Below are positions 56,351 to 64,000 of a stretch of 64,000 nt of DNA, in pieces; position 1 is the stretch's first letter, and each line of letters opens with the position of its first letter. Source of the stretch: Sarcophilus harrisii. Its lineage: Eukaryota; Chordata; Mammalia; Dasyuromorphia; Dasyuridae. A program made the translations under genes and the position numbers. The notes under the pieces were generated by a model that saw nothing but the letters and a program-made list of their open reading frames with translations, made no database searches and was not told the DNA's origin. The stretch is from positions 331,008,374 through 331,072,373 of the forward strand of contig NC_045426.1 of assembly GCF_902635505.1 (NCBI RefSeq), in the 5' to 3' direction.

Positions 56351-56650
56351 ACTCAAAGAAGAGATAAAGGCAGACAGTTTCCCACTGAGAGATGGCAGAG
56401 GTAGAAGGTACATGAGTGTAGAGCATTGCATGTTTTCAGATATTTTTCACTGTACCGATAACTTTTGCTAATTATTTTTCTCTTCTGCCTCTTAAAAAAT
56501 TTTTTTTTCTGAAATATTTTTTGTTATGTGACACTGCTTTCTAGGGGGAAAGTGGTAGTAGTGAAGAAGAGAGTATTTGGGGGATAGTTAGGAAAAATAA
56601 AAAACATTCAACAGACATGTCTGCTCAGAGGCAAGTCATCACTGAATAAA

Positions 56651-57619
56651 TTATCTTTTAGATTTTCTCAGGGAAGCATTCTGACTCAACATATTCTTTA
56701 CAGCTGACTTTACATCCTTATTCCTCAGGCTATAAATGATGGGATTGAGCATGGGTGTTACCACACCATAGAACAGGGAAATGAGTTTGTCTGTAATATC
56801 TTCTTTGTCTGTCTTAATGGAATCTTTCGATTTGGGTTTTGCATACATAAAGAAGATTGTTCCATAGAAGATGATCACCACAGTCAGGTGGGCTGAGCAG
56901 GTAGAAAAGGCTTTCCGTTTCCCCTCTGCTGAAGGGATCCTCAGAATAGTGGTAATGATGAAAACATAAGAGATGGAAATTGATATCAGAGGAAAAACTA
57001 GAAAAACGAGGTTTGATCCCATTATACTAAGCACATTAATGGTAATATCTCCACAGGCCAATTTCAGAAGAGCCAGAATTTCACAAGTGAAATGGTCAAT
57101 GACATTAGCACCACAAAACGGTAACTGGACTGCAAGGGATGTTTGTACTATGGAATCAGCAGCCCCTGCTGTCCAAGAACAAACTGCCATCGACACATAG
57201 GCTGTCTTACTCATGATGACAGGGTATCTCAAGGGGTTGCAGATGGCCACATAGCGGTCAAATGCCATCATGCTAAGGAGTATACACTCTGTTCCTGCCA
57301 TGGCAAAAGACAGAGACATCTGTATTGCACAGCTGGAGAAAGAAATACTTTTTCTTGGTGTGAGAAAACTGTCTAGAATTAGAGGTACAGAGGATGTTGT
57401 GTAACAAATATCCAGGAAAGAGAGATTACTGAGAAAAAAGTACATAGGTGTATGTAGGTGGGAATCATAGATAGTTACTGTGATGAGGACTCCATTTCCA
57501 AGTAATATTACCAGGTACATCCACAGGGTCAGGACAAACAAAATAGTCTCTAGCTTTGGGTGTCCAGAAAGCCCAAAGAGGATGAATTCTTTCACAGTGT
57601 TTTGATTGGTCTCATTCAT
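56651..57619 (-). CDS. OR13C-like: Olfactory receptor, family 13 (OR13C-like), intact
   Basis: A class II odorant GPCR of 322 residues, the longest of the four because of a basic tail (SLRKSKR). Seen: NET glycosylation site (2-4), while the second site is lost (NQN); GN of helix 1 (41-42); LHTPMYFFL (55-63); C97; [10 protein letters not shown] (118-127); C169, C179, C189; [10 protein letters not shown] (236-245); [14 protein letters not shown] (289-302). About 90 percent identical by eye to the receptor at 32570-33526, in opposite orientation, and the two share their 5' flank and acceptor (TTTTGCCTCAG, AG at 57651-57650, 30 bp before the ATG). Confidence 0.96.
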   Translation of the reverse strand: MNETNQNTVKEFILFGLSGHPKLETILFVLTLWMYLVILLGNGVLITVTIYDSHLHTPMYFFLSNLSFLDICYTTSSVPLILDSFLTPRKSISFSSCAIQMSLSFAMAGTECILLSMMAFDRYVAICNPLRYPVIMSKTAYVSMAVCSWTAGAADSIVQTSLAVQLPFCGANVIDHFTCEILALLKLACGDITINVLSIMGSNLVFLVFPLISISISYVFIITTILRIPSAEGKRKAFSTCSAHLTVVIIFYGTIFFMYAKPKSKDSIKTDKEDITDKLISLFYGVVTPMLNPIIYSLRNKDVKSAVKNMLSQNASLRKSKR

Positions 57620-57850
57620 TTTTGAAATACCCTTTCAGTCTTCAGGATTCTGAGGCAAAAAGAGAATAGATTTTTTTTTAATTCCAGAAGTTTCAGTAGG
57701 AACATCTCTTTCAAGATATATCAAGCAAACTATAATCCTATGTGTGTGAATATAGGAATTTACTGCAATATATAATAAGATGGAGAGTCATTCCACAGTT
57801 TATTGTCAAAACACATGAATGGTTATTAAGAAAATAATTATAAACTGTTA
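57620..57850 (-). promoter_or_regulatory. Conserved receptor 5' flank with splice acceptor
   Basis: The mirror partner of 32340-32569: the same T-rich acceptor ending in TTTGCCTCAG, the same GAATCCTGAAGACTGAAAG leader just before the ATG, and matching text for about 230 bp. Confidence 0.7.
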
Positions 57851-57949
57851 ACAATATAGAAGATTTCCTCAAATCACCAATTATATGAATAAAAAAGCCA
57901 AAACTGGTTTGAAGTTTCACCTTACATCCAGAATATTGTTAAACATGAT

Positions 57950-59345
57950 GAAAAATGGGAGTGTTCAATGCTTGAGGGTGGTGGAAGAATGATTTGAATA
58001 GTTATTCTGTAAGGCAATTTTGAATTATACTTAAAAAATGAAAATAAATTCATTGTTCAATGCCATATCAATCAAACAGTCTGCCTAAACTTAAGAGAAG
58101 TAGAAAAAAAAAGAATAAAAGCACTCCATGTAGAGGGGATAAGTTCAGGGATCTCAATAATAGAATGAAAAGAAATAGTATTAAGGTGAACTTCCTTGTC
58201 AGAGTTCAAACTATATTATAAAGCAGTGATTATTAAAACAATTTGCTACTGGTTAAAAAACTCAGAGCTCCATCAGTGGAACACATTAGCTATTATTCAT
58301 AATATAGGAAAAAAAATACCTCTAATATCCTAGTATTTGATAAAAACAAAAACTCTAATACTGGGATAAGAACTTGCTATTTGATGAAAAGATCTGCAAA
58401 AACAGGAGTATGAAAAAAAATTAATTTTTATCAACCATTATCCAAAGGTAAGTTCTAAATGAGTACATAACCTAGATATAAGAGGCCACATCGTGAACAA
58501 ATCATCGAAAAGTAGAAAATATTCCTCTGACATCTATTATGAGAAAAGTTCAGGATCAAATAAGGAATAGAGAGGATTCTAGAACACAAAAGAAACAAAT
58601 TTGATTAAATAAAATTTAAAAGTGTATTTTTTGTATAAACAAACCATATACAGTAAGATTAAAGGAGAAATAATTACCTGGAAAAGCTCTTTGTACTAAG
58701 TTTCTATTATAAATGTCCCACCTCCAAAATATTTAAGGAATGAATTCAAATTGATAAGAATGAGAGTCATTTCCTAATTGATACATAGTCTAAGGGATAT
58801 GAACAGTTTTCAAAAGAGAATCCTAGGCTATAGCTATCTTAAAAAATGCTCCAAATCTCAAATTAGAGAAATTCAAATTAAAGAAGTTCTGAGAGTCTAC
58901 CTCACACTTATCAGAGTGACAAAAAATTTCAATGACAAATATTGGAAAGGTTGTGGGAAAACAGATACATTGATGCATTCTAGAAAGCAATTTGGAATTA
59001 TAGAGAAAAATTACTAAACAGTGCATGTCCGTTGATTCAGCTGTATAACTGCTAGGACTTTACCACAAAAAGATAAAAGAAATATAGAAAGATCAGTTAT
59101 GTAAAAATATTCATAGTAGTCCTTTTTATAAGGGCAATAAAATGGGAAATTAAATTAAATTGTCCTTCAAGTGAGGAATAACTGAACAAGGTGTGGTATA
59201 AGGATATCATGGCATACTAAGGCTAGAAGAAATGAGGAAACATTATTTCAAAGAGATATGGAAAGTTTTATAAGCTTATGCAAAGTGAAATCAGCAGATA
59301 GAAGAACAATTTATATTATAATTTCAATATTATGACAATGAAAAA
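57950..59345 (+). repeat. L1 ORF2 C-terminal region and 3' UTR, sense
   Basis: 'tgattattaaaacaatttgc', 'tctgaaaatgagtacataac'-like text, 'gatacattgatgcattctag', 'aaagcaatttggaattatag', 'gaggaataactgaacaaggt', 'aagtgaaatcagcagatag' in order. About 1.4 kb long and much decayed. Confidence 0.7.
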
Positions 59346-59539
59346 TTTCGAGGACTTTTATAAACCAAAGAAAATATGAAAAGAAAATAAACCAAAGAAC
59401 AATTTATAGAACAATAAGAATATAAAGATAATTTATTTTGATAATTGGAAGAAGTGTGATTAATATAATGCTCATTCCTAATCCTAGAGAACCTGTGATA
59501 AAATTTGCTATCTATTACATGGATTTTTGGTGAAAAATG

Positions 59540-59605
59540 AGACATGTTTTTTATATTTATATTATATACATACATATATATTATACGTACACATACACAC
59601 ATAGT
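59540..59605. repeat. TA/CATA microsatellite
   Basis: A run of TATAT, CATA and ACACA units within AT-rich DNA. Confidence 0.75.
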
Positions 59606-59869
59606 ATACTGCCACAGGAGGACTTTATTTTCCTTGATTTAGTGTATTTTTTACAGAAAATTTATTTTTCTTTCTTTTTCAATCAGCTGGGTATAAGAAG
59701 GAGAGAAAATAATTTTCTGTTAATTAAATAAAAAGACAAGTGGTTAGGGTAATTTAAAACCCCTACAGCATTGCTAAATTGAAACGTCACATTTATATTT
59801 ACAATTTCAATTTGATCATAATTTTGATGGCAACTTGACTAACCAGATCAGGCCAGCTGTAGTTTTCAA

Positions 59870-60440
59870 GAGAGAGAGAACTCAGATTAGATTCAGAGAG
59901 GATGTGGGACCAAATCCTGATTTATTATCCTTATTAGATGCATAACCTTGGGCAAATCAAATGAACTTCTCTAGGCCTTATTTACCTCTTTTGTAAAGTA
60001 GAAAGTTGAACTCGATCTTTAAAACTCTATGATTTATAATAAGATATAAAAAAAAAGTTCAAAGGAACTGTGGATGACTATTCAGGTAATAGATTCTTTC
60101 AAATGTTGATAAAAGGACAGAACGTGTCTAGTAACAAGAAGTCATTTCACCACTGAGGTTCCCATTATTTAAGGAAACACAGAAATGATCCCTCAGTCAG
60201 TAAAACAGAATATAAAGTGGCATGCCTGACCCTATAGGAGAGGCAGTGGCAAAAGGAATATATTTGGTGTCAGAGACTTGAATCAAGAATCAGGACTCTG
60301 CCAAGTATTATCCTTATGACACAGGCTAAGTGCTTCTTTAAATTTCATACATAGTTAAGTAAAACAGAAATTGTGATACATATATATACTAATTGTCTCT
60401 AAGACTTGTGAGACTCAAATGAGAAAATTTATGTATGTGT
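59870..60440 (+). repeat. Two MIR SINEs, sense
   Basis: 59870-60045 ('tgcataaccttgggcaaatc', 'cttctctaggccttatttac', 'tctttaaaactctatgattt') and 60235-60440 ('ggtgtcagagacttgaatca', 'gacacaggctaagtgcttct', 'gtgagactcaaatgagaaaa'). Confidence 0.7.
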
Positions 60441-60859
60441 ACTTTATAATCCATAAAATTAATATGTAAATGCAATAACTGTGACCAGCAGTTTTTATTT
60501 GTAGTTAAGATCTGTTCTTATAAGAACTTTTGTAAGTAACACATATTTTTATCACTACATCTTGTATCAAAGTGAAATAAAGCTAAATTATGAAAACTAA
60601 ATTAACCCTTTTCCCAAAGGCTTATAAACCAATGCTTCACTCACATTATTGGGGGAAAATGAGCCACGTCTTTCCAGAGAATTATGCTTGGCTCACTTTA
60701 ATAATTCTTTTCACTTTAACCAGATAACTTCATTGATCAGAAAGAATGTTCCTTCTTAAACATTATGGCAGAATGAGACTTGACATCTGAGATACTGACT
60801 TTCATAATTTCAGCTATGTATGATATCCCTTTGAGTGCATAAACTCAGAAAGTTTGTGT

Positions 60860-61930
60860 CCAAATATGTAAGATTCAGTATAATAGGGAGGCCCATTTAC
60901 CTCTTTATCTTCCCAGTCTAAAAAATACTTTTCTTCTTGATCAGAAGTAAATTTCTTTTTTCATTTCCAGTGGCTCTAAAATTGTGTCAGGAAACAGTTT
61001 TTTGCCAGCATATTCAGCAGTGCCCAGTATAATCTGGGTAACTATATTTTGTATTTTCTTCAAGATTCATTGATAGAATAGTCATCTAAAAAGTTGAAAA
61101 TACAGCTTTATCAGAAGCCACTTGAGATTTTAGTATACTCAGTTTTATAAATCTTCTGTTTTCATTCTCTGTAAGTGAATAAAATAAAGAAATACCAGTG
61201 TGGAAGGATGTACCAGTACTAACAGTGCTATCAATTTTTCTGTTAGATTTGAGTCAGTTTCTAGAGAACAAATTTCTGTCCTTTCCAAGTTCCAGTTCCA
61301 TTCTTCAAAGAATGAACTATTGGAATCAGAGGTAATTTTAATAACTCTTTGCTTTAAGGAAAATTTCTAATCCCTGAGGCAATTTAAAGTTTATAGAAAG
61401 AGAAATGGGGATATCTTGAAACTTTGTGATGCCTCAGGGACAATGTCCCACAGGCCCAATTAAATAGAAATTATTACTCTACTATTATTGAAGTCTAATT
61501 TACAGAATAAGAAACCATTTGTCTATGTAATCCTTAGGTAGTGTAAGTATTATGTAAATGTTTACTGACTTTTGGACCAAAGTCCTAGCATAAGGTCCCT
61601 GGACTTTGTCCCTGTTAACGTGTTTACTTTGAGCAATTAGGGATGGAGTCAAGGAAATTTCTTCTCTGTGGTGAATTTAATGTCTTGGCTAGGTTTGCTC
61701 ATTACCTGGTCATGGAGCACTGTTGCCAACTGGTCCCTCTCTTTTCTAAGCTTCCAATTTTGGGAAAATAACCTGATCTGGGATAAAGTTACCTTGGTTT
61801 ACATGGGATCAAACATGGAATGAGGAAGGAAGAAAAGAAAGGATCATTAGTAAAGGCAGCATGCACCAGAATTTACTTTTTCTGTCCTCACATGCTTTTA
61901 GCAGTAAAATGTGGGAGTTAGACAAAATGA
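60860..61930 (-). promoter_or_regulatory. Receptor-linked upstream block of the gene at 56651-57619
   Basis: The longest and clearest copy. Marks from right to left in gene sense: an inverted-repeat motif GGGACAATGTCCC (about 61438-61450), CCCAATT next to it, a TATAAAC (near 61388-61394, minus strand), a conserved 'gcctcagggatt' phrase, then the acceptor and donor of a candidate exon. It starts 3.2 kb upstream of the ATG. The partners are at 50640-51650 and, inverted, 29290-30110, with a relic at 14530-14960. Confidence 0.6.
60901..61168 (-). other. Candidate 5' non-coding exon of the receptor at 56651-57619
   Basis: On the minus strand: a strong pyrimidine tract ending in CACTTACAG (AG at 61170-61169), 268 bp of sequence, then AAAGAG|GTAAATGG (GT at 60900-60899). 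The sites match those of the other two copies. The intron to the acceptor at 57650 would be about 3.25 kb. No reading frame is shared among the copies, so it is probably leader sequence. Confidence 0.5.
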
Positions 61931-61985
61931 CCTTTAAGGTCCCTTCCAGATTTATTAAACTGGATCTATGAACCTATATATTCTA
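61895..61985 (+). repeat. MIR 3' piece
   Basis: 'gtaaaatgtgggagttagac', 'aaaatgacctttaaggtccc', 'ttccagatttattaaactg' is a well kept MIR 3' end. Confidence 0.75.
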
Positions 61986-62337
61986 TTGCCAAAATCTTCA
62001 TCCTATATTTCTTCCTCTCATGCTCCTTACATCTTGTTGGGATAACTGACATCTAGTTTTGATATGACGGCCACATATTTCTTGGTTCTCTTTTTCTGAA
62101 ACTATCTCACACACTGTGAAACGTAGAACTAAGAGGACTTGGACTGTTTGCTCTTTAAATTTCCTTATTCCCTAATGCCATTTTCAGAATCTTTCCTTTG
62201 CTATCATCACTCAGCAACTTTTCCTTTACCTTTAAAAATCACTTGATCCTGCCTATATCCTTGTGGCTGACGTGTGTGGGGTTCCATATAACACTGTTCC
62301 TCAGGAAATTTTCTTATGGATAATATCTGATTCACCA
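61986..62337. other. Gene-free stretch, nothing recognised
   Basis: No repeat or coding signal that I can name. Confidence 0.4.
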
Positions 62338-62347
62338 TTTTCTTTTT

Positions 62348-62490
62348 TTCCCCCTGAGGCAATTGGGATTAAATGACTTGCCCAGGATCACACAGACAGG
62401 AAGTGTTAAGTGTCTGAGACCAGATTTGAACTCAGGTCCTCCTGACTTCAGGGCTAGTGTTCTGTCCATTGTGCCACCTAATTGCCACAG
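62348..62490 (-). mobile_element. WSINE1-type SINE, antisense, with target duplication
   Basis: The reverse complement of the full element: 'cctgaggcaattgggatta', 'aatgacttgcccaggatcac', 'gaactcaggtcctcctgac', 'tgtccattgtgccacctaat'. TTTTCTTTTT at 62338-62347 and 62491-62500 is a 10-bp target duplication, although low in complexity. Close to consensus, hence young. Confidence 0.88.
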
Positions 62491-62914
62491 TTTTCTTTTT
62501 CTATACCAATCTATTAACACTTTGGCCTTTCTGATTTTCAACTTCTCCAGTTCATAGTTTGTGTTTCTAATCTATCTCAACCATATATAATAGCTGTTAG
62601 CCTATAGACTACCATTTCTTTTAACTGAATTTGTCCCAGTTGCTGAAATTCATGGATTCAATTGGGACTGTTCAAAACTCAAGTCTTATAACTCCAGTTT
62701 CATTGTTGACATTTTCTTTTAAGTTATCCATTTTTGGGAGTTATGTATGCTAAGTAAAAGCAGTCCCTAGAATTTTGCTGTTTTGGGTTCCAGCAAAAAC
62801 TTGACCACTAACTAGCTTTGTGAACATGGAAATGTTAGAGCAGCATGTTGTGTGGTAATAATGAATGTATAAAAAAGTATTAGTTTGGTCATGACTGAGC
62901 AAATCATGCTACAT

Positions 62915-63785
62915 GATGTTATTTATTTATTTATATTAAAAGTTTTTATTTTCAAAACATCTGTATGGATAATTTTCAACATTCACCCTTGCAAAACCTT
63001 GTGTTCCAATTTATCCACCTTTCCCCCCATAGCTTCCCCTAAATGGCAAGAAATCCAATATATTTTAAACATGTTCAATTCTTCTATATATGTGTCCAGA
63101 ACTAGCATGCTGTTCAAGAAAAATCAGATAAAAAGGGAAAGAAACAAGAAAAAAAACAAAATACAAACAACAAGAAAAAGAGTGAATACTATATTGTGAT
63201 CCACCCTCAGTTCCCACAGTCCTCTCTCTGAGTGTAGATGGTTCTCTTCATTGCAAGATCATTGAAACTGGCCTGAATCATCTCATTATTGAAAAGACCC
63301 ATGTCCATCAGAGTTAATTATAGTATAATTTTCTTGTTGCCATGTACAATGATCTCCTAGTTCTGCTCAATTCACTTAGCATCAGTTCATGTAAGTCACT
63401 CTAGGCCTCTCTGAAATCATCTTGCTGATCATTTCTTACAGAATAATAGTATCCCATTATATTCATATACCATAACTTATTTAGCCATTCCCCAACTTAT
63501 GGACATCCATTCAGTTTCCAATTCCTTGTCACTACAAAAAGGGCTGCCATAAACATTTTTTGCACATGTGGGTCCCTTTCCTTCCTTTATGATCTCTGGG
63601 ATATAAGCCCAGTAGAAAATTGCTGGATCAAAAAGATATACACAGTTTGATAATCCTTTGGGCATGGTTCCAAATTGCTCTCTTGTAAGGTTGAATCAGT
63701 TCACAACTCTATCAACAATACATTAGTGTCCCAGTTTTCCCTTATCCCCTCCAACATTCATTGTTATCTTTTCCTGTCATTTTAG
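62915..63785 (-). mobile_element. L1 3' end, antisense, 5'-truncated, with target duplication
   Basis: It begins with the reverse of an A-rich tail ('atttatttatttatattaaa') and the 3' UTR ('ttttcaacattcacccttgc', 'aaaaccttgtgttcc'), then ORF2 ('cactacaaaaagggctgcc', 'acatgtgggtccctttcc', 'tggttccaaattgctctc', 'caataCATTAGTGTCCC'-like text). GCTACAT at 62908-62914 and 63786-63792 is a likely 7-bp target duplication. It is the best kept L1 fragment of the window. Confidence 0.85.
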
Positions 63786-63940
63786 GCTACATAGATTTAA
63801 CATTACATTTTTTCACAATAAGGTAAGATGAATATGAAATCATGAGAAGTCTTATATGAGCTTCTGCAGATTGAGATAAGCATAACCTGGAAATCAAGAT
63901 ACACCAGTGATGACAACAATGTAACTGGAAGGAAGAACCA

Positions 63941-63942
<2 letters not shown>

Positions 63943-63973
<31 letters not shown>

Positions 63974-63974
63974 C
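63943..63974. repeat. (ACA)n microsatellite
   Basis: About 11 ACA units, pure. In other frames it makes only Cys, Leu or Val runs. Confidence 0.93.
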
Positions 63975-64000
63975 CTGAATTTGAACACTCCATCTAATGA

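Noticed and set aside
61371-61382. TCCCTGAGGC phrases as EBF/Olf-1 sites
   Set aside because: They match the TCCCNNGGGA consensus at 8 of 10 positions only and are not kept in the block of the receptor at 32570.
61388-61394. TATAAAC as the TATA box of the receptor leader exon
   Set aside because: It is not kept in the other two block copies (GATAAAC and CAAAAAC), so it is weak evidence for the start site.
62348-62490. tRNA-like heads of the SINEs as possible tRNA genes
   Set aside because: They lack a complete cloverleaf and anticodon arm and sit in repeats with A-rich tails and target duplications.

Overview
The window is nuclear DNA of a mammal, and the repeats point to a marsupial, probably an Australian one. 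The evidence is young tRNA-derived CORE-SINEs of the WSINE1/MAR type, many 3'-end fragments of the marsupial L1 lineage, and a background of old L2, CR1/L3 and MIR/THER1 copies. I cannot name the species. Away from one CpG island the DNA is AT-rich and intron-free genes are sparse.

Layout. At the left edge (about 1.1-2.4 kb) a CpG island holds the first coding exon of TBC1D2 on the minus strand: 135 codons ending in a clean splice donor, with the start of the PH domain. The rest of TBC1D2 lies off the left edge. Just upstream is a 134-bp sequence in about three near-identical tandem copies. From 6.7 kb to the right edge the window is an olfactory-receptor cluster of the OR13C-like type. It has four intact single-exon receptors (6704-7648 minus, 32570-33526 plus, 46775-47722 minus, 56651-57619 minus) and one decayed receptor (25913-26810 minus). 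The space between is repeats, microsatellites, one clear solo LTR (44363-44719), one probable LTR with a second partial copy, a 7SL RNA pseudogene fragment and a palindromic foldback element.

The most interesting signal is non-coding. Three of the four intact receptors share, 2.5-4.3 kb upstream of the ATG and in the same orientation relative to the gene, a block of about 0.8-1.1 kb. In each, an acceptor-like AG and a donor-like GAG|GTAAA bound a stretch of 259, 259 and 268 bp. This looks like a duplicated 5' non-coding exon with its promoter region. The fourth receptor has a shorter relic of the block that keeps the donor-like site. Each receptor also has a polypyrimidine-AG acceptor within about 20-35 bp of its ATG, so the predicted transcript is a non-coding leader exon spliced over 2.5-3.3 kb to the coding exon. 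The receptors would act as odorant-binding GPCRs in olfactory sensory neurons. TBC1D2 is an unrelated Rab7 GAP that happens to flank the cluster. I saw no microbial or mobile gene system beyond ordinary vertebrate repeats.
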